Assembly: GCA_016721735.1 (NCBI GenBank)
Contig: JADKHM010000019.1
Span: 310,001-374,000, forward strand
Source: Flavobacterium sp.
GTDB taxonomy: Bacteria > Bacteroidota > Bacteroidia > Flavobacteriales > Flavobacteriaceae
Direction of reading: 5' to 3'
Length of the DNA stretch: 64,000 bases
Below are positions 51,359 through 59,871 of the stretch, one piece after another; positions within the stretch are counted from its first letter, which is position 1, and each line of letters starts with the position of its first letter. The position numbers and the translations under genes are program-made. The notes beneath the pieces are model-generated. The model did not search any database. It was not told the origin of the DNA and saw nothing but the letters and a program-made list of their open reading frames with translations.

Positions 51359-51970
51359 ATGTTTGATGTTTTAATCATTGGTGGTGGCGTTTCAGGGGTT
51401 TCCTGCGCTTTGGTTCTAGGTTCTGCTCACAAAAAGCCTTTTGTTTCTGACAAAAAAATCGGAATTATTACCCATCAAAAAACTTCCTCTCTACAAGAAG
51501 CGTTGTTCAATAATGCTTACGGAATTCCACCAGGAACTTTAGGTTCGGATTTATTAGAATCAAGTCTTGAAAATTTATCACAATTGTATCCACATGTGCA
51601 ACAAATCGCGGGAGAAAAGGTTCTTCTTATTGAAGGCACTTCTCCATACTTCATTGTTGAAACCAATAAGAATCGCTACGAAACCAAAGCAATTGTAGTT
51701 GCCATTGGTTATTCCAACACTTTCGCCATTGAGGGTTTAATGCAATTTGTTCAACCTCATCCGAAAGCTGTTGCTGAAAAGCAGCGCATTTCCTTAGTCA
51801 ACGAGGATCATAAAGTAACTGAAGGAATTTACGTCGCTGGTACTTTAGCCGGTTGGCGCAGTCAATTGTCAATCGCGGCAGGAAGTGGTGCTGCGGTAGC
51901 AACCGATATTCTCACCTTGTGGAATCATGGCATCGACTCCCAAAGTCACGATAGCATCAAGAAGGTTTAG
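51359..51970 (+). CDS. Short FAD-dependent oxidoreductase-like protein
   Basis: Encodes 203 residues from ATG 51359, three bases after the preceding stop. N-terminal FAD-binding motif DVLIIGGGVSGVSCAL and C-terminal GIYVAGTLAGWRSQLSIAAGSG, the second FAD contact of thioredoxin-reductase-like flavoproteins. It lacks the NAD(P)-binding domain and the CxxC pair; normal members have about 300 residues. The centre (HQKTSSLQEALFNNAYGIPPG) resembles the FAD half only. It may be a one-domain flavoprotein or a sensor. Its stop overlaps that of the convergent S41 gene by four bases. Confidence 0.8.
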   Translation: MFDVLIIGGGVSGVSCALVLGSAHKKPFVSDKKIGIITHQKTSSLQEALFNNAYGIPPGTLGSDLLESSLENLSQLYPHVQQIAGEKVLLIEGTSPYFIVETNKNRYETKAIVVAIGYSNTFAIEGLMQFVQPHPKAVAEKQRISLVNEDHKVTEGIYVAGTLAGWRSQLSIAAGSGAAVATDILTLWNHGIDSQSHDSIKKV

Positions 51971-53550
51971 GGTTTTGAATTTAAAACGGCTTGAATCATC
52001 GGGTCTTGCTTCAAAACAATTTCATAGTACTTTTGTTCATCAAAAAGCTGACGTGCAAATTCTGCTGACAAATATCGTTTTACCAGAGGTTTGTTTTTAG
52101 ACAAATTAATTTCGATTCCATTCTGCAAAATATAATTTTGAAAATTGGTATAATACTTCTCGTTTCGATTCATTTCTTCTAGAAATTTTTCAAAAGACAA
52201 ACCTTTAAAATTCGAGCGATACTGGTCTAGTTGTTCAAACACAAACTGTCCAACAAATCCAGTTTGTTCCATCACAAAAGTAAGACTTCCTTCTCCTTTT
52301 TTCCCTTCCAACGGAACGAAAATATCTGGAACAATTCCGCCTCCGCCATATACCGTTTTGCCTTTCGACGTTTTAAATTGCAAAGAATCCGCTATTTTGA
52401 TACTGTCCTTTTCGTACAATTCGCCATTTTGAAATCGTTGGTAAAAATCATTTGCATAGACTTTATCATTGCCTTTGACATAAGGTTTCTGAATTGATCT
52501 TCCGGTAGGCGTATAGTATCTAGCTATTGTTAATCGAACCGCAGATCCATCTTCAAAGTCCATTTCTTGTTGAACCAAGCCTTTCCCGAAAGAACGTCGT
52601 CCTACGATAATTCCACGATCATTATCCTGAATTGCACCTGCCAATATTTCGCTTGCCGACGCGCTGTTTTCGTTGATTAAAATAAAAACTTTGCCTTCTT
52701 CAAAATCACCGACATCTGTGGCGATTGATTTTTGAATTTCATTTCTTTTGTTTTTGGTAAAAACGATAAGTTTTTTATTGACTAGCAGCTCATCGGCAAT
52801 TTTTACTGCGGTTTCGACGTAGCCACCGCCATTGTCTCGTAAATCAATAATAAAGTTCTTCATGCCGGCATTCCGCAATTTGGTCATTCCATTTTGAAAT
52901 TCGTCGTAGGTTGATTCAGCAAAACGATTGATTTTGAGATAACCCGTCGTTTGGTTTAGCATTAGTGCCGCATCTACGCTAACAATCGGAACGACATCGC
53001 GCCGCAGTTTGATTTTGAATTTTTTGTTTTCACTCCTTCTAAAGACCGTAAGTTCAACTACTGAACCTTGTTCTCCTCTTAATTTAGAAAACAAACTGTC
53101 AGACGGTAATTTCCTGCCGAAAAGCTTGACTTTATCTGCATACAAAATTCGATCACCCGACTTGATTCCGGCTTTTTCAGACGGACCGTTTTCTAACGAT
53201 TTGATTACGGCAACCGAATCTTTGTACATATAAAAGTTAATCCCAATTCCAACAAAGTCGCCTTTCATGCTTTCGGCTTCATCCGATTGCAAACTCGGCG
53301 GTAGATATACAGAATGCGGGTCGAGTTGTGCCAATATGTTAGTAACTGTGAGGTCTACGATTGAATCGGCATTGACTTTATCAACATATTCACTGTCAAT
53401 AAACTCCAGCAGTCTATTGAGTTTGTTCTTAGAATTATTCTTGGAAGAAAAAGGACGATGAATCGGAAAATTCAAGACACTACCAAGCACCACGCCTAAT
53501 GCAAGTACACAGGAAATGAGGATCGGCAGGTATATTTTGTTCCTTTTCAC
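51967..53550 (-). CDS. S41 family C-terminal processing peptidase
   Basis: Encodes 527 residues with one N-terminal membrane anchor or signal (about 7-28). A PDZ domain (about 95-180, SEKAGIKSGDRILYADK) is followed by the S41 protease core with the Ser cluster in NENSASASEIL (296-300) and the catalytic Lys323 in RRSFGKGLVQ. The last 150 residues are a helical extension. It degrades or trims periplasmic proteins, like Prc/CtpA. It begins one base after the deaminase gene and is the last gene of that minus-strand operon. Confidence 0.93.
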   Translation of the reverse strand: MKRNKIYLPILISCVLALGVVLGSVLNFPIHRPFSSKNNSKNKLNRLLEFIDSEYVDKVNADSIVDLTVTNILAQLDPHSVYLPPSLQSDEAESMKGDFVGIGINFYMYKDSVAVIKSLENGPSEKAGIKSGDRILYADKVKLFGRKLPSDSLFSKLRGEQGSVVELTVFRRSENKKFKIKLRRDVVPIVSVDAALMLNQTTGYLKINRFAESTYDEFQNGMTKLRNAGMKNFIIDLRDNGGGYVETAVKIADELLVNKKLIVFTKNKRNEIQKSIATDVGDFEEGKVFILINENSASASEILAGAIQDNDRGIIVGRRSFGKGLVQQEMDFEDGSAVRLTIARYYTPTGRSIQKPYVKGNDKVYANDFYQRFQNGELYEKDSIKIADSLQFKTSKGKTVYGGGGIVPDIFVPLEGKKGEGSLTFVMEQTGFVGQFVFEQLDQYRSNFKGLSFEKFLEEMNRNEKYYTNFQNYILQNGIEINLSKNKPLVKRYLSAEFARQLFDEQKYYEIVLKQDPMIQAVLNSKP

Positions 53551-53979
53551 TTATGCTAAATCTTCAATTTGTTCAACCATTACGCCTGCTTGCACTAGGA
53601 AATCTACGCCAGTCGTATCGCGATATCCATGTTGATATACAACGCGCTTAATCCCAGATTGATGAATCAATTTGCTGCATTCTTGGCAAGGAGAAAGCGT
53701 GATATAAAGCGTTGCTCCATCACAAGTTTGGGTAGAACGAGCCACTTTTAAGATGGCATTTGCTTCAGCATGCAATACATACCAATTCGTTAGACCCGCT
53801 TCGTCTTCACAACAATTTTCAAATCCAGTTGGTGTTCCGTTATAACCGTCTGAAATAATCATGCGGTCTCTCACTATGATGGCTCCAACTTGCTTTCTTT
53901 TGCAGTAAGACAATTGGCTCCATTCTTTTGCAATCCGAAGATAAGCTTTGTCGTATTTGTTACGTTTTTTTAATTCCAT
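53551..53979 (-). CDS. dCMP deaminase family protein
   Basis: Encodes 142 residues from MELKKRNKYDKAYL; a start five codons earlier is also in frame. Zinc motifs: His70-Ala-Glu72 (VLHAEANAI) and Pro97-Cys98-x2-Cys101 (LSPCQECSK), the ComEB-type layout. Deaminates dCMP to dUMP for thymidylate synthesis, fitting the dNTP genes nearby. The start overlaps the end of the HupE-like gene by 10 bases, and its stop is one base from the next start, so the three genes are one operon. Confidence 0.92.
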   Translation of the reverse strand: MELKKRNKYDKAYLRIAKEWSQLSYCKRKQVGAIIVRDRMIISDGYNGTPTGFENCCEDEAGLTNWYVLHAEANAILKVARSTQTCDGATLYITLSPCQECSKLIHQSGIKRVVYQHGYRDTTGVDFLVQAGVMVEQIEDLA

Positions 53980-54575
53980 ATTGGTGTATTCCAAAATTCG
54001 TTTTCAATAAGCATTGGTGCCACAACACCTATTATAAAAGCCGAAAATACTATCGTAAAATCTCTTTTTGATATCTTAAAGGCCGATTGTGCAACATAAG
54101 ATATTGCCAAAATTGTCAAGACCACGAGCAATTGCGCTATCTCAACGCCAACTGAAAAGGCAAACAAAGGCACAATCTTGTCTGACACGGTTCCTACTAA
54201 TATTGTTTTAAAATAGTTGGCGAAACCCAAACCATGGATTACCCCAAAAAACAATGTAATCAACGTGACACTTGTTATTGTCCTCTTTTTGAATGATTTC
54301 TTCAGCGCGACAAAATTAAAAATCGCGGCAGATAAAATGGTCATTAGAATAAGAAACTCTACCAAAATCTCATTGATGTGCACTAAATCAAATAAGGATA
54401 GGATAAGCGCCAACGTGTGTCCAACGGTAAATCCAGTTATTAAAAATAACAGCCTTTTCCATTCTTGAAACGAATTGGATGCTGTCAAAGCCATCAGAAA
54501 CAAGACGTGGTCATACGCTTTGACATTCAATAGGTGTCGCAATCCGACTTCAACATAAATCCAAAAATCTGACAT
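53970..54575 (-). CDS. HupE/UreJ family membrane protein
   Basis: Encodes 201 residues with about six helices. Hallmarks are the N-terminal GLRHLLNVKAYDHVLFL, the helix with GFTVGHTLALILSL, and GVIHGLGFANYF with FSVGVEIAQLLVV, which hold the conserved His and Glu of the HupE/UreJ family (nickel or related transport). The gene product may move nickel or act as an accessory membrane protein; there is no urease or hydrogenase gene in the window. Promoter not recognised. Confidence 0.85.
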   Translation of the reverse strand: MSDFWIYVEVGLRHLLNVKAYDHVLFLMALTASNSFQEWKRLLFLITGFTVGHTLALILSLFDLVHINEILVEFLILMTILSAAIFNFVALKKSFKKRTITSVTLITLFFGVIHGLGFANYFKTILVGTVSDKIVPLFAFSVGVEIAQLLVVLTILAISYVAQSAFKISKRDFTIVFSAFIIGVVAPMLIENEFWNTPIWN

Positions 54576-54713
54576 TACCTCTATATTACTGATTCGGGAG
54601 TGTAAACTTACAATTAATTTTAAAATGCAAATCCATTTAAAATCATAAAACTCTAAGACAAAAATTTAAATAAAATCATGACAAAATAGTTTCAAATAAA
54701 AACGAAATAAATA

Positions 54714-54721
54714 TATCTTTG
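54714..54721 (+). promoter_or_regulatory. Promoter -7 element (TATCTTTG) for the TerB-like gene
   Basis: Exact TAnnTTTG match 23 bases before the ATG at 54745. Confidence 0.55.
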
Positions 54722-54744
54722 CAGCAGAATCTAAACCCTAACAT

Positions 54745-55176
54745 ATGTCATTTTCCGATTTATTTGATAGCGAATTTAAGAACCGTAATAAAGGTCATTT
54801 TTCATCTATTGTACGTGTCGCTGTGCACGATGGAGAATTTTCTCCCGAAGAAAAAAAATTCCTAGACAAATTGGCGCTACATCTAGAAATTACGCCTGCA
54901 GAGTACGAAGAAATCCTTGAGAATCCACTCAAATACTCGATTAATCCGCCATATTTATACACGCAGCGACTCGAGCGACTTTACGATTTGGCACGCATGG
55001 TATACGTAGATCACCATTTAGGAGAAGCGCAAATAAAGTTGTTGCGCAAATTCGGAATCGCATTAGGATTTACGCCAGCGAACAACAATTATATTGTAGA
55101 TAAAGCGATGGTGTTGATTGGTGCTAACGTCGACTTAGACACTTTTATTTACGAAATGCAACACATGAATAAATAA
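54745..55176 (+). CDS. TerB-like helical protein
   Basis: Encodes 143 residues of all-helical TerB type (tellurite-resistance/DnaJ N-terminal-like fold). Acidic metal-site-like segment VHDGEFSPEEKKFLDKLAL (about 27-45) and a matching second one MVYVDHHLGEAQIKLLRKF (about 85-103) are the usual two pseudo-repeats. TerB proteins bind divalent metal and sit in diverse envelope-stress contexts; here no ter operon adjoins it. The gene has its own promoter and ends in a palindromic terminator. Confidence 0.85.
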   Translation: MSFSDLFDSEFKNRNKGHFSSIVRVAVHDGEFSPEEKKFLDKLALHLEITPAEYEEILENPLKYSINPPYLYTQRLERLYDLARMVYVDHHLGEAQIKLLRKFGIALGFTPANNNYIVDKAMVLIGANVDLDTFIYEMQHMNK

Positions 55177-55191
55177 GAAATTCCAAAAAAT

Positions 55192-55242
55192 AAAATTCCA
55201 AATTCCAAACGTTATCGAACCTTGGAATTTGGAATTTTTTTA
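55192..55242. terminator. Palindromic terminator between the TerB and fbp genes
   Basis: Perfect 17-bp stem (55192-55208 with 55222-55238) followed by T6; the AATTCC-type units are also seen at 34490-34545 and 56310-56375, so it belongs to a dispersed family. Confidence 0.8.
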
Positions 55243-55252
55243 TTGCATTTTT

Positions 55253-56272
55253 CTAATATTTACTCAACTTCGCCAAATGCATAAACTCTTCTGCCTTTTG
55301 CACCATGTTGAAACTTCCGCAGAAAAAAGGCACACGTTGGTGAAGTTCGGTGGGTTGAATTTCCATGATTCTTCCAAAACCGTCTGATGCTTTTCCTCCC
55401 GCTTGTTCCGTGATAAAAGCCATCGGATTGCATTCGTACAACAGTCGCAACTTTCCTTTGGGCGCCTTTGAACTGGTTGGATAAATATAAATTCCACCTT
55501 TGATCATGTTTCTGTGAATATCAGACACCAAGCTTCCGATATATCTGGACGTATATGGACGATCACCTTCTTCTAATTGGCAATATTTGATATAATCTTT
55601 TACGCCTTGTGGGAAATGCACATAATTTCCTTCGTTGATAGAATAAATAGATCCATCTTCCGAAAATTGCATGTTGGGATGTGACAAGTAGAAAGTACCA
55701 ATTGCCGGGTTTAATGTAAATCCATTGACGCCATGACCTGTAGTATATACCAACATCGTCGAAGTGCCATATATCACATATCCAGCGGCTACTTGATTAA
55801 TCCCTGGTTGCAAGAAATCTTCCAAGGTAACCGGCGTTCCGACTGGCGTAATACGACGGAAAACTGAAAAAATAGTTCCCACTGAAACATTGACATCGAT
55901 ATTGGAGGAACCGTCGAGCGGATCCATCAAGACGACATATTTGTTATTGTGACTTTTATCTGATCCCGACACAGTGATGAAATCATCGTTTTCTTCGGAC
56001 GCGATTCCGCACACAATTTCACGATTGATTAAGGTTTGAATAAAAACCTCATTGGCATATACATCTAGTTTTTGCTGGTCTTCGCCTTGTATGTTTTGTT
56101 CGCCCGCAGCTCCCACAATGTCAACCAAACCTGCTTTGTTTACTTTGTAGTTGACTACTTTGGCGGCCAAACGAATAGAGTTGATTATTCGTGATAATTC
56201 CCCTGAAGAATACTGAAAAGCGTTTTGATTTTCAATAATAAATTCACCCAGTGTTTTGTTGCGTTCTTCCAT
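55253..56272 (-). CDS. fbp: Fructose-1,6-bisphosphatase, class I
   Basis: Encodes 339 residues from MEERNKTLGEFI; the in-frame start at 56344 is upstream of the promoter (56298-56305) and rejected. Gluconeogenic enzyme that hydrolyses fructose-1,6-bisphosphate. Metal/substrate motifs: VMDPLDGSSNIDVNVSVGT, EENDDF, and the C-terminal GGKASDGFGRIM. Length fits E. coli Fbp (332). Works with a growth mode on amino acids or polymers, consistent with the secreted hydrolases. Confidence 0.96.
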   Translation of the reverse strand: MEERNKTLGEFIIENQNAFQYSSGELSRIINSIRLAAKVVNYKVNKAGLVDIVGAAGEQNIQGEDQQKLDVYANEVFIQTLINREIVCGIASEENDDFITVSGSDKSHNNKYVVLMDPLDGSSNIDVNVSVGTIFSVFRRITPVGTPVTLEDFLQPGINQVAAGYVIYGTSTMLVYTTGHGVNGFTLNPAIGTFYLSHPNMQFSEDGSIYSINEGNYVHFPQGVKDYIKYCQLEEGDRPYTSRYIGSLVSDIHRNMIKGGIYIYPTSSKAPKGKLRLLYECNPMAFITEQAGGKASDGFGRIMEIQPTELHQRVPFFCGSFNMVQKAEEFMHLAKLSKY

Positions 56273-56297
56273 TGCGAAATCGTTGTAGTTAGTGGTG

Positions 56298-56305
56298 CAA
56301 ATATA
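56298..56305 (-). promoter_or_regulatory. Promoter -7 element (TATATTTG) for fbp
   Basis: Exact TAnnTTTG match 25 bases upstream of the chosen fbp start. Confidence 0.55.
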
Positions 56306-56422
56306 GTTGGAAATTCCAATATTCAAAATCCCAAGATTTCCCACTTATTATTGGAATTTGGAATTTCTTGACTGGAATTTTATGTTTTGGATTTGTATAT
56401 TTGTTTTTGAAACCGAAAACCC

Positions 56423-56504
56423 TAGCCCTGATAGTAGTGGAAATCCTTTTTCTTTTTCCTTTAAAAAGCAAAAGATTGGAACGAATAGCGGGATCAAGCT
56501 CCTA
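56423..56504 (+). repeat. Dispersed flavobacterial intergenic repeat, copy F
   Basis: Opens TAGCCCTGATAGTAGTGG and ends GAATAGCGGGATCAAGCTCC, with a CCTTTTTCTTTTTCC centre; four bases before the GNAT start codon. Confidence 0.85.
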
Positions 56505-56507
56505 AAA

Positions 56508-56975
56508 ATGAAGATTAGAAAAGGCCAAAAAGAAGACATGCCAGCCGTTTTGAGTTTGATTCAAGAACTCGCTACTTTTGAAAAAGAACCCGACGCTGTT
56601 GTCGTAACAGTCGCCGACCTTGAGCGAGATGGCTTTGGTGAAAACCCCTTGTTTTATACATTTGTTGCGGAAATCGACGGTCAAATTGTAGGCATGGCGC
56701 TTTATTATTATCGCTATTCTACTTGGAAAGGCAAAACCATTCACTTAGAAGATTTGATTGTCAAAGAAAAGGTGCGCGGTTCTGGTTTGGGATATCAACT
56801 TTACGCGGCGGTCATTGCACAAGGCAAAAAAGACCAGGTGCGCAGAATAGAATGGGCAGTTTTAGATTGGAATACGCCAGCGATTGACTTTTATGTTAAG
56901 TCGGGCGCCAAAGTTCTAGAAGATTGGCGCGTGGCGCAGATGGATGAACAGGGAATTGAAAATTTTGGAAAATAG
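56508..56975 (+). CDS. GNAT family N-acetyltransferase
   Basis: Encodes 155 residues from MKIRKGQKEDMPAVLSLI; the longer reading from 56307 is a translation of the repeat and of AT-rich spacer. Acetyl-CoA site IVKEKVRGSGLGYQLYAAVIA (R-G-x-G-x-G pattern, about 86-100), and the closing AVLDWNTPAIDFYVKSGAK typical of the spermidine/polyamine-like branch. Substrate unknown. The start directly follows the repeat, so its leader contains repeat sequence. Confidence 0.9.
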   Translation: MKIRKGQKEDMPAVLSLIQELATFEKEPDAVVVTVADLERDGFGENPLFYTFVAEIDGQIVGMALYYYRYSTWKGKTIHLEDLIVKEKVRGSGLGYQLYAAVIAQGKKDQVRRIEWAVLDWNTPAIDFYVKSGAKVLEDWRVAQMDEQGIENFGK

Positions 56976-56979
56976 GACC

Positions 56980-57035
56980 AAGAGCAAAGAACCAAGACGA
57001 TAAAGACATTCTTGACTCTTGATTCTTGACTCTTT
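56980..57035 (+). terminator. Repeat-derived terminator-like hairpin before the aspartate kinase gene
   Basis: AAGAGCAAAGAACCAAGA is complemented by TCTTGATTCTTGACTCTT after a short spacer; direct TCTTGA repeats are present. The T-run is weak. Confidence 0.4.
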
Positions 57036-57047
57036 AATAAATCTTTT

Positions 57048-58301
57048 ATGAGAATATTCAAATTTGGTGGCGCCTCAGTCAAGGACGCTGCGGGAATCAA
57101 AAATGTATACGGCGTATTGCAGCAAGTCGGTTTTGACGATGTGCTGTTGGTGGTTTCGGCCATGGGAAAAACCACGAATGCTTTAGAAGTTGTGGTCAAA
57201 GACTATTTTGAGAAGTCGCCGTCGTTGCAATCTTCTATTCAAGAAGTTAAAAAATACCACAATCAAATTCTATTGGATTTATTTGAAGATGATAAGCATC
57301 CTGTATTTCAGGCGGTTTCAGATTTATTTACTGAGTTAGATTACTTTTTGAAACACAACAAATCGCCTAATTATAATTTCGTGTATGACCAAATCGTCAG
57401 TTATGGCGAACTTTTGTCGACGACCATTCTTTCGCATTATATGAATTTCCGTGATTTAAAGACCACGTGGATTGACGTTCGAAACTATATCAAAACCGAT
57501 GCGACGTACCGCGACGCTGAAGTAGATTGGGACATGACGCAAAAGAATATTTCGAAAATTGCCAAAAAGAAAGTGTTGCATATTACCCAAGGATTTTTGG
57601 GTTCGGATGAGCATGGATTTACCACGACCTTAGGCCGTGAAGGTTCAGATTATACCGCTGCGATTTTTGCGTATTGCTTGAATGCGGCAAGCGTCACCAT
57701 TTGGAAAGATGTCCCTGGCGTGATGAATGCCGATCCGCGTTATTTTGAGAATGCCACTTTGTTGAACCAAATCTCCTACCGCGAGGCGATTGAGTTGGCG
57801 TTTTATGGCGCGAGTGTAATTCACCCTAAGACCTTGCAGCCTTTGCAAAAAAAGGAAATTCCGCTGTATGTTAAGTCTTTTGTCGAGCCGTTATTGCCCG
57901 GAACCAGTGTTGCTAAAGGCGCCGATTTAGAGCCGTATTTGCCTTGTTTTATTGTGAAGAAAAACCAATTGTTGATGTCGCTTTCTTCGATCGATTTTTC
58001 TTTTATCATGGAAGAAAATATCAGTGAAATCTTTGCGCTATTGCATGAATACAAGATGAAAGTAAGCTTGATTCAAAACTCTGCCATTAGTTTTTCTGTA
58101 TGCATTGACGATAAGTTTGGCAACTTTCAAGAGTTGAAAAACATTTTATCCAAGAAGTTTAAAGTGGCTTATAATGAGAATGTGTCGTTGTATACAATAC
58201 GCCATTTTGATGACAAAGCTGCAGAAATGGTCGCCACAAACAAAGTGGTTTTGTTGAAACAAATTAGCCGAGAAACCATGCAAATTGTGACTAAAGAATA
58301 A
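57048..58301 (+). CDS. lysC: Aspartate kinase
   Basis: Encodes 417 residues, monofunctional. It phosphorylates aspartate at the head of the Lys/Thr/Met pathway. N-terminal KFGGASVKDA (5-14), the TLGREGSDYTAAIFAYCL catalytic segment, and DVPGVMNADPRYFENA. The regulatory part (about 300-417) has ACT-like strands (DFSFIMEENISEIFALL, MKVSLIQNSAISFSVCID), so feedback by lysine or threonine is likely. A homoserine-dehydrogenase fusion is absent. Confidence 0.94.
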   Translation: MRIFKFGGASVKDAAGIKNVYGVLQQVGFDDVLLVVSAMGKTTNALEVVVKDYFEKSPSLQSSIQEVKKYHNQILLDLFEDDKHPVFQAVSDLFTELDYFLKHNKSPNYNFVYDQIVSYGELLSTTILSHYMNFRDLKTTWIDVRNYIKTDATYRDAEVDWDMTQKNISKIAKKKVLHITQGFLGSDEHGFTTTLGREGSDYTAAIFAYCLNAASVTIWKDVPGVMNADPRYFENATLLNQISYREAIELAFYGASVIHPKTLQPLQKKEIPLYVKSFVEPLLPGTSVAKGADLEPYLPCFIVKKNQLLMSLSSIDFSFIMEENISEIFALLHEYKMKVSLIQNSAISFSVCIDDKFGNFQELKNILSKKFKVAYNENVSLYTIRHFDDKAAEMVATNKVVLLKQISRETMQIVTKE

Positions 58302-58427
58302 CCCTGGTAAGAACATTCAAAAAAAACAAATCATAAATATTCATTTTTCCTTTTTTTTGTGAAGAAATATTCTTAACCTTGTTGGCTATACAATGAACTA
58401 ACAACCAAACTTTTAAAACCCAATTTT

Positions 58428-59864
58428 ATGAAGAAAATTACTTTATTTTTTGCCCTTGTTATGCTTTCTCTTCAAAGCAATGCGCAAATTGCCGCTGGGA
58501 GCGTAGCGCCAGATTTTACCGCGACGGACATCAATGGTGTTTCACATCATTTAGCCGATTATTTAGCGGCTGGAAAAACCGTTATTATTGATGTTTCAGC
58601 CACTTGGTGTGGACCTTGTTGGAATTTTCATAACTCAAAAGCACTAGATGATTTATATACAGCATACGGACCAGAAGGATCAGATGAAGTTGTTATCTTG
58701 TTCGTTGAAGGAGATGCTCAAACTACAAGTGCTGATTTGAACGGAACTGGAACTAATACACAAGGAAACTGGGTTGCAGACACGCATTACCCAATTATTG
58801 ATGGAAGCAATATCGGTTCGCTTTATCAAATCACTTATTTCCCAACTGTTTTTAGAATTTGTCCAAACGGATTAGTGACTGAAATGGGCGGTCGTACTGC
58901 TAGTGCAATTAGAACAGATCTTAACACCAATTGCGTTCCTCTAATCGGTACTCAAAATAATGTAGGTGCATTAGATAATTCAAATTCTTTTTGTACAACA
59001 AGCGGCGCTGCTATTGCGAAAATGAGAAATTATGGTGAAAACACCATTACTTCTGCTACTTTAAACCTTAAAGAAAATGGCAATGTTGTAGCTACAAAAA
59101 ACTACGCAGGTTCGATGCCACGATTTACTACTAGATCTTTAACCTTTGATAGTTATGTTTTTGATCCAACTGCAGATTATACGGTTGAAATTGCTTCTGT
59201 TAATTCAAATGGGCTTTTCAACTCTGCTATAACTTCTGCGGAAATGGGAGTTGCTTTGGCTAAACAAGCAACAACTGATATCGTTGTTAAAGTTTATACT
59301 GATAACTATCCAACTGAAATCACTTGGAATATCAAGAATAGCGCTGGGACTATTGTAGCAAACGGCGGTCCTTATGTTGGAAGTGCAAATGGCGGTGGTG
59401 CAGATGCAAATACTACTAAAACGCACAATGTTACTTTGTTGGCAGACGATTGTTATTCTATCAATCTTTTGGATTCCTATGGTGATGGATGGGGTCTTGG
59501 AAGCACACCACACGGGATGGAAATTTTTGACAACACCAGCAACTCAATTTTAGACATTCCTGTTGGTGCTTTTGGTACAGCATTGGCAAAACCAAATTCA
59601 TTGACTACTGCGCAACTTGCTGTAAGTTCTTTTGAAGCGAACACAGTTAAATTGTTCCCTAATCCTTCAACTGGTTTGATTTCTATCAACACAGAATCTG
59701 CAGTAAATGTGAGCATCGTTGATGTTACAGGGAAAGTGGTTTTTGTTGCAACTAACGTTACAAAAGACAAAAACATCGATTTATCTGGGTTACAAAAAGG
59801 CGTTTATCTTGCGAAAATTTCTAGCGAAAACGCAACAACAACTGAAAAAATTATCCTAAACTAA
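58428..59864 (+). CDS. Thioredoxin-like protein secreted by T9SS
   Basis: Encodes 478 residues. Signal peptide (about 1-20, QSNAQ); a TlpA/ResA-type redoxin domain about 21-155 with the active pair Cys61-Gly-Pro-Cys64 (SATWCGPCWNFHN); two strand-rich regions (about 160-270 and 275-400, the second with DSYGDGWGLG); a type A T9SS sorting domain about 405-478 (LFPNPSTGLISINTE, ending KIILN). An exported disulfide reductase or thiol-redox protein at the cell surface is inferred. It is unusual for a CxxC thioredoxin to carry a T9SS tail. The next gene, seven bases on, is also a T9SS-tailed protein. Confidence 0.88.
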   Translation: MKKITLFFALVMLSLQSNAQIAAGSVAPDFTATDINGVSHHLADYLAAGKTVIIDVSATWCGPCWNFHNSKALDDLYTAYGPEGSDEVVILFVEGDAQTTSADLNGTGTNTQGNWVADTHYPIIDGSNIGSLYQITYFPTVFRICPNGLVTEMGGRTASAIRTDLNTNCVPLIGTQNNVGALDNSNSFCTTSGAAIAKMRNYGENTITSATLNLKENGNVVATKNYAGSMPRFTTRSLTFDSYVFDPTADYTVEIASVNSNGLFNSAITSAEMGVALAKQATTDIVVKVYTDNYPTEITWNIKNSAGTIVANGGPYVGSANGGGADANTTKTHNVTLLADDCYSINLLDSYGDGWGLGSTPHGMEIFDNTSNSILDIPVGAFGTALAKPNSLTTAQLAVSSFEANTVKLFPNPSTGLISINTESAVNVSIVDVTGKVVFVATNVTKDKNIDLSGLQKGVYLAKISSENATTTEKIILN

Positions 59865-59871
59865 AAACAAA

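Noticed and set aside
56273..56507. Long N-terminal extensions of fbp (to 56344) and the GNAT gene (from 56307)
   Set aside because: They translate AT-rich spacer and repeat copy F; promoter position and family alignments favour the inner starts.
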